Shown: one piece after another, positions 24,001-34,500 of the stretch | Numbering within the stretch: position 1 is the stretch's first letter | Layout of the letters: the number at the start of each line of letters is the position of its first letter | From: Blasia pusilla | Lineage: Eukaryota > Marchantiophyta > Marchantiopsida > Blasiales | Direction of reading: 5' to 3' | DNA length: 64,000 nt | Assembly: GCA_050084515.1 (NCBI GenBank) | Contig: CM114271.1 | Span: 434,001 to 498,000 of the forward strand | Notes under the pieces: model-generated | The model's input: only the letters and a program-made list of their open reading frames with translations | What the model was told of the DNA's origin: nothing | Databases searched by the model: none | Translations under genes and position numbers: made by a program

Positions 24001-26095
24001 ATAGAGGCATGGTTGCACAAAAATGGACAAGTCTGTTCCTAGAACGGCCACGGATGGACAAGGTTGGACATGTCCACGGACATGGATTGCAAAATGTGGG
24101 ATCCGCACTTATAGTTCATGGTGGAAGACAAGGAAAGAGTAGTTAATTAAGGGAGAAGGGAGTGGAGGTAGGACAAGGAAGTAACAAGAAAGTGCGGATC
24201 CCGATGGCAAGTGGGGGGATGAGAAAGAAGGAGGAGATGGGGCCCACATGGATATATCTTTCTATAGGACGGACATAAGTCCATGGACATGACTCAAGAC
24301 ACAAAATTTTTCCATATATAACCTTATGTAAAGGACATAAAGGGGAGTGGGAGTATTCTAGAAATTATTTGGGAAGACCACCCTATCGAGAGTTCTCGAC
24401 TCCCATCGTGGACATTCATTTTGGGATGGACATTCATTTCGAGTAGAATACTAGTTTCTCATGTTAGGGTAGCATATTGAGCACTACATTTCCACATTAA
24501 TGGATCATTCTATGTCACGGATTGTGCCATAATATCATGCGCTCTACATGATAGCGCTAGGAGCAACATGTATAGGGAGCACGTGTGAAAAAGGAAATGC
24601 TACGCCTCTCCCAAGCATAGGAAAGTAGTCTACAACTAGCTCCAATTCCATCATCATGTAGAGTAGTAATAGATGCAAAGGTAGTTACTCTAAGAGTAGG
24701 GCCAACTATGATTAGTAAGGTAGCATCAAGTCCACTTGTGGAACGAGGGCACACTACATCCTATATGAGTAGTATATGAAGTCAATTTAGATATCCAATG
24801 ATGTCAGACGTAAAAAAGTTTCTTCATCTAATGGTGTCCCTCCCTATAGGTACTCCTCAATAACTTTTTGGGTTCTTTGGGGGAATCCCATCTTCCCTAT
24901 TATCACCCTTGGGCCCTTGATTTTGGCCCTCAACCCAAATATGGTAGGCGACCTGGAGTCAAGATAGCTTGGTGAAGGCTTCTTGCAAATTATACAACAT
25001 TTGGCTTCCTAAATGAATCTTGGGGCTCTAAGTCTCTAACCCCCCACTTCATGTGTCTCATGGCTAGCGCCCATCTTGACTCCATGTTTGACATCGTATG
25101 GTTGTCTTGCCGCACTTTGCATTTCATGACTAGTCTCATGGCGTCTCACCTATCTACACTACTCTCGTGTTCTTGCCCTTAACTTGGTGCTTAGCTCCAA
25201 GGTCTCAAACCTTGCTTGCCTTGGCTTTATCCCTACAAGTAGTACACCCCTCTCACCTAAGGCTAGTCACAAGACACATGCACGTCGCGGTTAGCGTTAG
25301 TCTCGCGATTGGTTGAGTTGCCCTTCCTAGTTTCCAGACTAGCTAGTCGAGGTTGTAACTTTGGTGGATCACTCCAATATCTTTCCAATTTGGACCCACA
25401 ATCGTCACTCACTGTCCAGGTCCCCATTAGTGTAGTTTTCATAGACTTGGCTATTCGCCACATTCCCTCACTTAGCTGAGTTGACATCCTCGTTGACTTA
25501 ATTCTAGGCACCCCTAAAGACACCATAGGTAATCCTTGGGTTGAATTCACCAACACCTTGGGTTATGGCCTTATCCTTTACTAGACACACAAGCTTACGC
25601 CAATCTAATCTAATCTGGCGTGTCAAGTCATACTCATTACATGAAACTTAGATCCAAAATCATTCAAGTGTCCTTTTCTAGTTTTTCCTTCCCAAAGTAT
25701 TTAGGCCTCCACTACAACCTTTTGTTCTCCAAAGTGTCCAATCACCACCTATGACCTCGAGTTCATGCTCACCAAGGATTTGCTCTAAAACTACATATCA
25801 TGCATCTACTCCCTTGAATGTATGTGTGTCAGGGAAGGTTATGCTTGCAAGGCCGCACTCTTGTTCAGGATTTGCACCCAAACACTCCCATAAGCCATGG
25901 TTTGGAGCAACTAGCCTTGGATCTATATCTCGTGAATATAGGTCCTATGTCACCCTTTAAGCTCAATTGATGTAGATGGGGTTACTTACCAACCTAATCA
26001 CTCACTCCCCAATACTAGCAAGTCATTTAAGACTAATGACAAACTAGCTTCCTTTATAATCTAGGGATATGAAATTGCGTTTACACGATTGATAG
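21053..26095. other. AT-rich intergenic region without a recognised gene
   Basis: The first few hundred bases should include the 3' UTR of the DUF2232 gene. The remainder has short ORFs without motifs. Stretches near 22550-22640 and 24010-24300 share 'AAGTCCATGGA'-like GGACATG-rich phrases and may be remnants of one old repeat. 24900-25950 is compositionally distinct but not identifiable. Confidence 0.4.
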
Positions 26096-26099
26096 TCCT

Positions 26100-26613
26100 T
26101 GTCACGTCTTTTAGGACAGATCGGTGAGATCTAATAGAGCGCCTTCATGAGAAGTAGAGGACACGCTCAGTAGGTTGCGGATGATCTGCTGAGGCCCCGG
26201 GAAACCTGAGAGAGCCGATTTCCCCTTCGTTTCGGCTCATTTGGAGCCATATTGAGGAACTTACTATTTTAGGTAAGTACTATTTTGAGTATATGATCGA
26301 CTTTCTATTTTTGGTAAGTGGCCCTTGACCTCCTACATCAGGTCAAGAGCCAAGGAGGTGACTTGGGAGAATAGGTTACCATGGAGAGAGCTTGGGAGAG
26401 GGGAGGGGTATACCTCAAGGAGAGAGAGAGTTTGAGAGCTCATTCTCTCTTTGTTGAACCTCTTGGCATAAGGCGGCGGAGCTATGGTACCTTGCCTTGT
26501 GAGTATAACCCAAGCCTCTCATTAGGAGAGTGGGTTTGGTTTGACATGAGAGAGAGTGCACACCTTTGAGAGATATGGTGTGAGATGGTGGAGAGAGAGA
26601 TTGGATCCTACTT
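26100..26613 (+). repeat. 5' LTR-derived block of copy 1
   Basis: It starts TGTCACGTCT and aligns along its length with the LTR of copy 2 (55457-56110, other strand), including the 'CGGCTCATTTGGAGCCATATTGA' region near 26235 and the GA-rich tract. It ends after GGATCCTACTTT. The last ~140 bp of the LTR, present in copy 2 and at the right end of copy 1, are missing here, so this LTR is incomplete or its border is misplaced. I see no convincing tRNA primer-binding site behind it. Confidence 0.7.
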
Positions 26614-28164
26614 TACAAAGAGAGAATGAGAGAGTGAGAGAGCTTCATGGGGGAGCTCGCTGGTCACTCACTGTTTTTCAGGTTGGGGACCGTGTTCCCC
26701 GTTCAGCGGCTCATGGGAGTGCTCACCGGAGCAAGGGCTGCTTTCATTATTGTTTGCATTTGCTGATTTTTCGTGTGGAAGAGTGGCGTGCGGAAGCGCT
26801 GCCCAATTATTGATAGGGATTGAGTATGGGGGCGGGTTGCCCCATGCTGGTGCTCTCGGGAGCACCATATAGCTTGCTGATTTGTATTTATACAGATGTT
26901 ATATTTTCGTTGGGAGAAATCAGCGCGGGAGCGCTGCCGGATTTTGTGTAGGAGAAAGAGAAATTGGGCTTTACGACAATCCCCGTCAGTTTTTACTGAA
27001 ATGTCTGATTCTAAATATTTTTTGATGCTGGCGTAGATCATGAAGCTGTGCACGCTTTGAAACAAACAATGCGCAATTTGGAGTTGCGAGCAAAAAGTTA
27101 TGGTCAATCTTGTAAAGCTACCATTGCTAGGCGATTTTTAGAGTTAAATTGTGCAAACCTTAAATCAGCCGCCACACCGGCGGCGGCCGTCGCCATCATA
27201 GTCACCGTCACCGGTCAAGGGTCAACGATCACCGTAGATGGTCAACCATCACCGTCACCATCAACGGTCAACCGTCATCGTCAGCAGTCAACCGTCACCG
27301 TCGACGGTCGGCCGTCACCATCAGCGGTCAACCGTCCACCGTCCATTGTCCACCCTTTGGGTGCCATTGCCGCCATTATGGAGTGGAGGTTCTTCCACGA
27401 CGTTCGTTGATTCCTTGACTTGCGTCACCATCACTTACTTTGTTTTGGCCACCACCGTCATCGCAGTTTCTTCATCAACCAGTGATGGCAGATGACCTCC
27501 GGTTATGGTGTTTGAGTTTTGATTTCATGTTGCTATGTTGTGATTGGTAGCCGCTCGACGACGATCGAGTATCGTGCCATGACGCCCGTAGTCGCAACGC
27601 GCCTCCGATTGCCGCGTCTTGCCGCTCGTGGCCGCACCGCACCGTCTCGATCGCGGAGCCGCACCGTCATTGTGGAGCAGAGTGTGGGTTTATTGTTGAT
27701 TGAGGAGGTTATGCCGCCGAGTGCCGCATCCCACCATCGAGGGCCGTGCCGTTTGTAGCCGTTCCGTGCCGCCTGCAACGCCGCACCGTTCCGCTGGGAG
27801 GAGTTTTGAGCAGCGTCAGTACGGGAGGAGAATGACTTGCTGATTGGAGGAGTTGTCTCCACGATCAAGTTGGGGTCGAGATTTGCAGTTGCTGAGGAGC
27901 GACATCGACATGTGTTTAGGTTACCCATTCTGGTCCTTTACCCTGCACGTGTGAGGGATTCTGGGATTTTGGTAGTTTATTTGGGGATATTGGGTGTGTG
28001 GATGCTGAGAGCATCATTTATGTATGTGGTTTAGGGGACATAGACCTGTGTGGGATGCCGGAGTTGAGGATAGGTTGTCGATGAGATGATAGCCTGGTCG
28101 ATTTGCCGCACCACGCCGAGTGTTGTCGCCGTTACACGTCTCGGGGAGAGAGAGTGTAGATCGA
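26614..28164 (+). other. Long GC-rich untranslated leader of retroelement copy 1, with internal short arrays
   Basis: About 1.5 kb between LTR and gag without a recognisable protein. 27195-27360 is an imperfect array of ~20-bp units based on GGTCAACCGTCACCGTC. 27590-27790 is rich in GCCGCACCG-like words. From about 27920 on it matches the right edge of the window (63711-64000, other strand), so it belongs to the same family. Confidence 0.6.
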
Positions 28165-29560
28165 GTGCCGCATGTTTGGGATGAGTGATTGAAGGATTCC
28201 TCAGGAGGTTCAGAGTGATCGGGTGAGAGGGGCACGAGGGTCATCACGGAGTCCGTTCGGGACTTTGAGAGGCGAGGTGGTGAACCCGAGAGTAGCTCGA
28301 GAGGTTTTACGTCGAGTGGCGCGAGGTTTCGAGGGTCTCCACGTGAGGGACTACCTCGACCTCCTTCTGTGTCATCGTCAGACGAGGGGGAGGATGTAGA
28401 GGAGTTTGTGAGCACATCGCCACACATTGTGAGTGGTCCTACCAGTTGGGCGTACGAGATGGACGACCGGGGTAGAGGACCGCGTAGGTTTTCAGGTGCA
28501 GTAGGCACGATTGAGTTGCACGATTTTATAGTAGAGTTTAGGAGTTGGTGCGACTCCCAACGAGCCAAGAACTCTAGAGAGTTCAACCCGTTTACAACAT
28601 GGAACGGTATGTTCCAGCATTTAGAGGGGGCGCCCATGGACGATTACCATGAGTTCTCTTAGAGATATGCATGTGAGATAGAGGCGTGGAGGCTCTACTA
28701 TAACCCACATTATGTGTCATGGACGGAGCCATTCCCAGATGAGGAGGAGGAGTCAGGAGAGGCTACTGCCTCTTCCACTAGTGACGTTTTAGGAGGGGTC
28801 ACTCGCACGGAAGCAGTTACACCGTCTAGTCGGGTTCGTCCCAGGTTCAACCCTGTGGTTGAGTTCTTTGCTGAGTTGAGGGCGAGCTACCAGGGGGTAC
28901 GGACGGAGAAGTTGCGGAGCATCCACAACTTCCAGAGGCGCCCGGGTGAGAGTTTGCGTGAGGCTTACACTCGCTTGCGCCGGTTGATCAACGTCACTCA
29001 GGGGTGACAAAGGCTCAGGCTATCCAATCATGGTACGCGATGTTGGACCGGACCCTGCGGACACGGGTGCGGGAGGGGGTGCTTCTTATGAACATCTCCC
29101 CTACGTTGAGAGATGTTTTTAGGACCACCGAGAACATTGAGCGCAACATGGCGGAGGAGAGCGTAGCCACCATGGGTTCTGGGCGAGAGCGATCCACGAT
29201 TACATTGGCGCACCATGTGCGGCAACGTGGACTCTGAGATAGGTCGACTATGGCACCACGAGCTCAGGGAGGATACCGGAAGGCCGTGCCACAGAGACAT
29301 GCGCCTTCATATGCGGCTCAGCAGCAGCCGTCTACTATTACTTGTTGGTCATGTGGTGGAGCCCATCATCAGCGCAATTGCACTCGTCAGGGTCATGGGC
29401 GTGTGCCTTAGCTTGGAGGAGGAGATGGTGCTGCACCAGGAGGTTATCAGTGTGACTATTGTCAGAGGTATGGTCATACACGCGCTAGGTGTTTCAGTTT
29501 ACATCCTGAGTTACGTCCTGACTGAGGGCCAGAGAGGGCACCAGAGCGAGTAGCCGGTCC
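28165..29560 (+). pseudogene. gag: gag pseudogene of retroelement copy 1
   Basis: Encodes a Ty3/gypsy-like capsid with the conserved block from FNPVVEFFAELRASYQGV to the LREAYTRLRRLINVTQG segment. A pair of C-terminal zinc knuckles follows, of which the second is canonical (CDYCQRYGHTRARC, CX2CX4HX4C). It is broken by a TAG at 28660-28662 where copy 2 has CAG, by a frameshift near 29005 and by others downstream. It packaged element RNA when functional. Compared with copy 2, the body is nearly full length. Confidence 0.85.
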
Positions 29561-29629
29561 GGGTGGGCCTAGAGATCGTGCACCAGGTGGTCCCGTTGGG
29601 GGACGAGGTGGTCCCGTTGTGTACCGCAC

Positions 29630-30600
29630 TCCTTTATTTTCTGCTTCCGATGTTATGACGTTGGGGGGTATGCCCGCCAAGGCTTTTCGGCTGGCCGCTT
29701 CACTATGTGAGCGCGGAGTTGGAGTTCGTGCATCACGTTCAGAGGTGATTGCAGAGGAGGTGATGGACCTGCCCTTGGAGCGGATGCTTGCGCCGCCCAC
29801 GCCATTCATGGCATCTTTGCGGTCGCTAGGATGGCGGAGATGCCCGCTAGACCGCGATAGAGCGTGCCATGGCTTCTCTTGGTGTTGTGTTTTGGATAAC
29901 CGAGGAGAGGTCTTCCGGTTGGTGAGTCCTGGAGGTAGAGCTTTTAGTCCGCGCAGGCGTCTTGTTGATTCAGAGCGCAACCCTTGATGTTGGGGAAAGC
30001 GTCATTGAGGATTGGGCTTGACGAGAGCCGATGTGGAGCGTTTTCCATTCCGGATCCAGACATCCTTGGGTGGAGCAAGTACCACACAATATATCACCCG
30101 ACATGAGGTCGTGGTGAGGATTCGCCCGGGACATCCTACAGATGAGTGCGTGGTGCGCGCCTAGGCGATAGTGACTGATGCAGAGTCCTACGACGTCTTG
30201 GTTGGTGGAGCAGTGTTATACCCGATGGGGTTTTCCATGGATTACTGGGAGGAGTCGGCCCCTGAGACCAGGATGGCGATCGGTGATGGGCGCCTTAGCT
30301 CATTACCCGTTCGATTCACAGGTGCAGTGATCGAGCAACGGCCAAGAGAGATGGCGACCTTAGCAGCATTTAGTAATGCCATCACTTGGCCTAGTGATTT
30401 GATTGAGGGACATGTCCATGCAGAGGATACTCCCGTTCCTGACATTTCTATGGAGAGGAGTGTTATGGTAGTGCATCATTCCGTGGAGGAGAGGTGCTGT
30501 GGGGCTCGGCGAGGAGCTTCAACGATTGGCGAGATGAGACACGTCAGGCCGCGTGGAGCGGGCGTTTGCACCACGAGCGTGACGGGTTGAGGAACCCGAG
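29630..30600 (+). pseudogene. Aspartic protease region of retroelement copy 1
   Basis: Homologous to 61000-61790 of copy 2. The retropepsin active-site region is recognisable, but two 1-bp losses near 29970-29985 destroy the DSGAQ context seen in copy 2. Downstream, AIVTDAESYDVLVGGAVLYP resembles the hydrophobic flap/core segment of such proteases. A spacer with SNAITWPSDLIEGHVHAED follows and links to the methyltransferase. Confidence 0.7.
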
Positions 30601-30669
30601 GTAGCAAGGAGTGCTACGATGACACCCTTGGATACCACACCCATTGTGTGGTGTACCCCGGAGGAGGGT

Positions 30670-31380
30670 ATTCGAGTGTTAGATCTCTTTGGAGGGATTA
30701 GCACCGGGTTAGCTTGCATTTTGCAAAGGTGAGTGCGAGTCTGGCCGAGTACCTATATGTGGAGAGTGATGATGTTGCGAGGCGCGTCTCACTAAGACAT
30801 GTGGCGCAATTACGCCTACGTTTTCCCAACTTATTATCGGTCACGCAGATGTGGGTACCAGAGTTCCCTACCGAGGGATATTTTGTTGTTGGGGGCGCAG
30901 GACTTAGAGCGGGTAGGGACCATTGATTTGGTCATTGCATGTTGGCCATGTCAGGGCCAATCGAGTGCTGGACGAGGCAGCGGGTTGGCTGACACTTGGT
31001 CCAGCTTGTTTTGGGAGATGTTGAGGGTCTTACTGGCGATTTGCAGAGCACCGGCCTCGTTCTCCGGCCTACATTCTGGAGAATGTGCCGATCTTAGGAG
31101 ACTCCAGGTCACGGGTGGTGACGAGTGCTCATCAGGTGCGTGCCTGGATCGGCCCAGCAATGTTCTTGGAAGCGGCGAGTGTAGGTTCTAGAGCCCATCG
31201 CCCGCGTCTATGGTGGACCAACTTGGTGCCCCATGCGGTGTTATGGAGGGCGTATGCGAGAGTGGAGCACCCCTCCCATTTGTTAGTGGATTCCATTCTG
31301 GATCGAGGTCGTCGATCACAGGCTGTGAGGCACAATGATCGACCACCGTTGACTGTGGTCAACAGGGTAGGCATGCGGGG
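30670..31380 (+). pseudogene. DNMT3-like C5-cytosine methyltransferase domain, 3'-truncated (copy 1)
   Basis: Motif I is at about 30681 (DLFGGISTGL, SAM binding). Motif IV has the catalytic Cys (WPCQGQSSAGRG, around 30945-30975). Motif VI is ENVP (31078-31089) and motif VIII RPRLWWTNL (about 31199-31226); the region ends just after TVVNRVG. Frameshifts lie near 30727 and near 31035, so it cannot make one protein, but every key residue (Cys of PCQ, Glu of ENV, Arg of RxR) is still encoded. The RxRxxWxN context resembles DNMT3/DRM rather than MET1/CMT. The target-recognition region and motifs IX-X are lost by deletion. Confidence 0.85.
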
Positions 31381-31580
31381 ACATGAGAGAGAGTGCACAC
31401 CTTTGAGAGATATGGTGTGAGATGGTGGAGAGAGAGATTGGATCCTACTTTAATTGGAGATATTTTGGTACTTCTTGTCTCGTTGTTTGGATGCCATGAG
31501 TTAGCATGGGATCATGCGTGTTTGTGTGTGTGTTCGGTGACAACGATGTATGTTGTGTAGCGATGTGTATGCGCACGACA
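31381..31580 (+). repeat. Partial 3' LTR of copy 1
   Basis: It begins abruptly with ACATGAGAGAGAGTGCACAC, identical to an internal part of the left LTR (from about 26545). It continues past GGATCCTACTTT into the ~140-bp segment GGAGATATTTTGG..GCGCACGACA that ends the LTR in copy 2. The terminal TGTCA../..GACA inverted ends fit a retroviral-type LTR. Confidence 0.75.
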
Positions 31581-34500
31581 TCCTAACTGCCCAATGGACC
31601 TTGAATGAATCTCTAAACCTTGGTTTAAAATCCAATGTTGATATCCATAACTTGACTACCTTCCCTTGGGTTGTTGTTTTAATCTCAATGCCAATGTCAT
31701 AATCCATCCCATGCTCTTGGTTCACCCGTATGGTTTCCAATGTAGGGTTTATGTTCCAAACACCCTTGGACATCCTCCCTATGCATAGTTTGAGAGAAAT
31801 CCACCCTTCACTTTATCCAAGGAATTCCTTTTGTGTTGCTTTTAATGGCCTTGAGCCCATACTATCACTTTGAAAAGTTTAGGCCCAATTTAAAACTTTT
31901 GCTCATTCCTTTTTTCCGATCTTTGGCCATGATGTATTGGAAGTGACTTCTCACAAACTTTCTAACTCTTTTTTATTCATCCCAAATGCATCTTAGATGT
32001 AACCCTTATAACCTCAAAAGTGTAGAACCCCCGAACATTCAATCAAGTTTAACTAGGTTGCAATATTTTCTTAGAGTCCAAGTCTTCTAGGATTTGAGCT
32101 CTTCTCAAGTTCCACTCAGTATTAGATCATGCTCCTCCAAGTCAAAATCATCATCGTTAAATATGCCCAATTTATTTAAGAACAATGACCAATTTTTAAA
32201 TAATTAGAATATCCATGCAAGTCTGATGGTCTTCAATAATAACAATAAGCTTTTGGAAACTATTTGCATTTGTATTTATTGTTAATAGTATTTGGGGGAA
32301 AACTTTATAATAAGTTTATGATGAAAATATAATAGACTCTTTGCAAGTATCCCTTAAATGTCCCTATAATACACTAAGGATACATATTGCAATTCAAGAT
32401 CCACATGTGAGTATAATGGTGAGGATATTGTACACAAGCGCATATCTTATGAATTAGAATTCAACATTCCATGATCAACTTATTTGTACAAAATGGATGG
32501 TCCCATTAAATCGCAATGAGCTTGAGCCTAATTCACAAGAATTCATCCCTCTTGACTTATAATTTAACATAAAGGAGAAAGTTTGTGATATAAAATGAAT
32601 GGCCTAATCCACATACCCACAAGCTTCCTTATGGACATTTTTTTTCATTTCAGATCATTAAACTCAATGATGGAGTTGGCAAGAAAGTAGTTCAGCATCT
32701 TATGGAATTTACCTTTCATGGAATTTTTTTCATTATTGGAGGATTGGAGCCGTGAATTTAGTTCTCAACAATATCAACTTCCATTTAGGCTCGTGATTGA
32801 TAGCCTTTTAGGTGCTAGACACAAATTAGTAACTATGGTGGATGATTGCATTTGTTTCAACTCACAAATACGAATACAAGTTTTGAACATGCATCCATTG
32901 GACTCTATCAAAACAAGAAATTCACATTCTTCAAGATTCTAGGCCCTCAAGATTCCTCTTACAACAAAGTCGAGAATGGATGTTTTTGTCTTGCAATCCT
33001 CTCATAAAACCTTACAACATAAATTCAAATTAATAGTAAGCACAAGTAAAAAGTAAATGATTACCATTAATGTAGCACGATTCTTTCAAAGTAACAATGC
33101 TTGCCGACAAGACATGACAAACACTTAAATCATCCTACTTTTGAATGAAAGTGGGGTGTGGAAGTAGGATCTAAGCCCTAACTCCTAAATATTTCTATGC
33201 AATAAGCAAAACATGTGCATAGAAGAGGGGGAAAATAATTATCCGTTTCATTTGAAGGATAAAATTTATGTATCAAGAAGTCTAAATAAATAAGGTATGT
33301 AGGCATCTAGAGGAAATAGAGCATGTCAATATGCACTTGAGGGGTTCCCATAGGCACGCCCATAATTGTAGCTAAACCTACGAAATATGATGCCTCCAAT
33401 GTTTTTTGGAAATTACCAACTATCTTTTTCAAATAGCTCATACGCAAGAAGTTAACTATCCTCGTTTGTTGAATTGCTCTATCCAATTAAAGACCATCAC
33501 ATCTTCTCTACCATACGCTAAATTTGCAAGTTCCAATTGTTGTCTAATTAACAATTTTAGTTAACAAAATTGGGCATAATGGAAATGATGCTTGTTCACC
33601 ATATTCTCTATTCTTGAGGGGTATCTAAAGTGAATTTCTAATGAATTATATCCACAAATGTAGGGTTGCTATAGAGGATAGATTAGCTTACCAACTAACA
33701 TGGCCACATCAACAAGAAAGGATTTAGACTACAATTATGTTTTCCGCCAAGGATTTCCTAATTATGTTAGTTTTATTGATAGCATCCTCCTACCCCTCAA
33801 TCAACGACCTCATATTTACTAAGGTGTAAAGGTGTAGTATTCATAGTAGAACCTACTATGATCCAAAGTGCAAATACTCCGTCAATGCTTAAGTTATTTA
33901 TGATGATCAATGAAGAATTATATTCATTTTTACAGGTTTGTTAAGTTTCAATTTGTTTTCCTCCACGGGGCAATACCACCTTGTTTTTTGAATACTCACA
34001 TAGAAATTGTGGTGATTACGCCGTTAATTAAAGTCCCTTGAGTTATGGAGGAAAATGATGAAGACAAGCACCATTGACCAAGGTCGATATCTATTAATTA
34101 GGGGATAGCAACTACTTTTCCACTACAATGTTTGGCTCCTACTTTGCGTCTACCATGGCGAAATAATGATAAGGAGGACTTCAAAAAATATCTTACACAT
34201 ACTTGAGTTATTATTGAACATCGGATTGGTTTCATGAAGTCTTGAAAGCATTCATCGAGGAAAAAAAATCATTTGAAGAATTAAAACCACAACTGGTGGG
34301 TAGTTATCATGGTTGAATATATTGCTCTCTTAAAAAAATGCGTGCTCAAAAAAGGTAACTTCTGGATAAATGAGAATCACAAGACTCATATAGAGAGGAA
34401 AGATGATGTTGTATCCATAGGTGTATACAACTCTCAATCCATTAGGGATAAAGGCATTAACTTAATATTTGAAATAGGTTTTGTTTACATTTCAATAGAA

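Larger units (their letters stand above)
26100..31580 (+). mobile_element. Internally deleted Ty3/gypsy-like LTR retrotransposon carrying a DNA methyltransferase (copy 1)
   Basis: Order: 5' LTR-derived block (26100-26613), GC-rich leader (26614-28164), gag (28165-29560), protease (about 29900-30250), methyltransferase (about 30670-31380), then directly the tail of an LTR (31381-31580). Nucleotide identity to copy 2 on the opposite strand is evident throughout. RT, RNase H, integrase and PHD, which copy 2 has, are missing. The break falls just after the TVVN motif of the methyltransferase. Clear target-site duplications were not found; 'TCC' precedes the left end and 'TCCT' follows the right end, which is weak. 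Confidence 0.88.

Noticed and set aside
25263-25960. ORFs near 25.3-26.0 kb as part of the retroelement or a gene
   Set aside because: They lie outside the LTR, match nothing in copy 2 and carry no motif.
26096-31584. TCCT as a target-site duplication of copy 1
   Set aside because: It works only if the LTR lacks its first T; with the TGTCA border just TCC matches, too short to claim.
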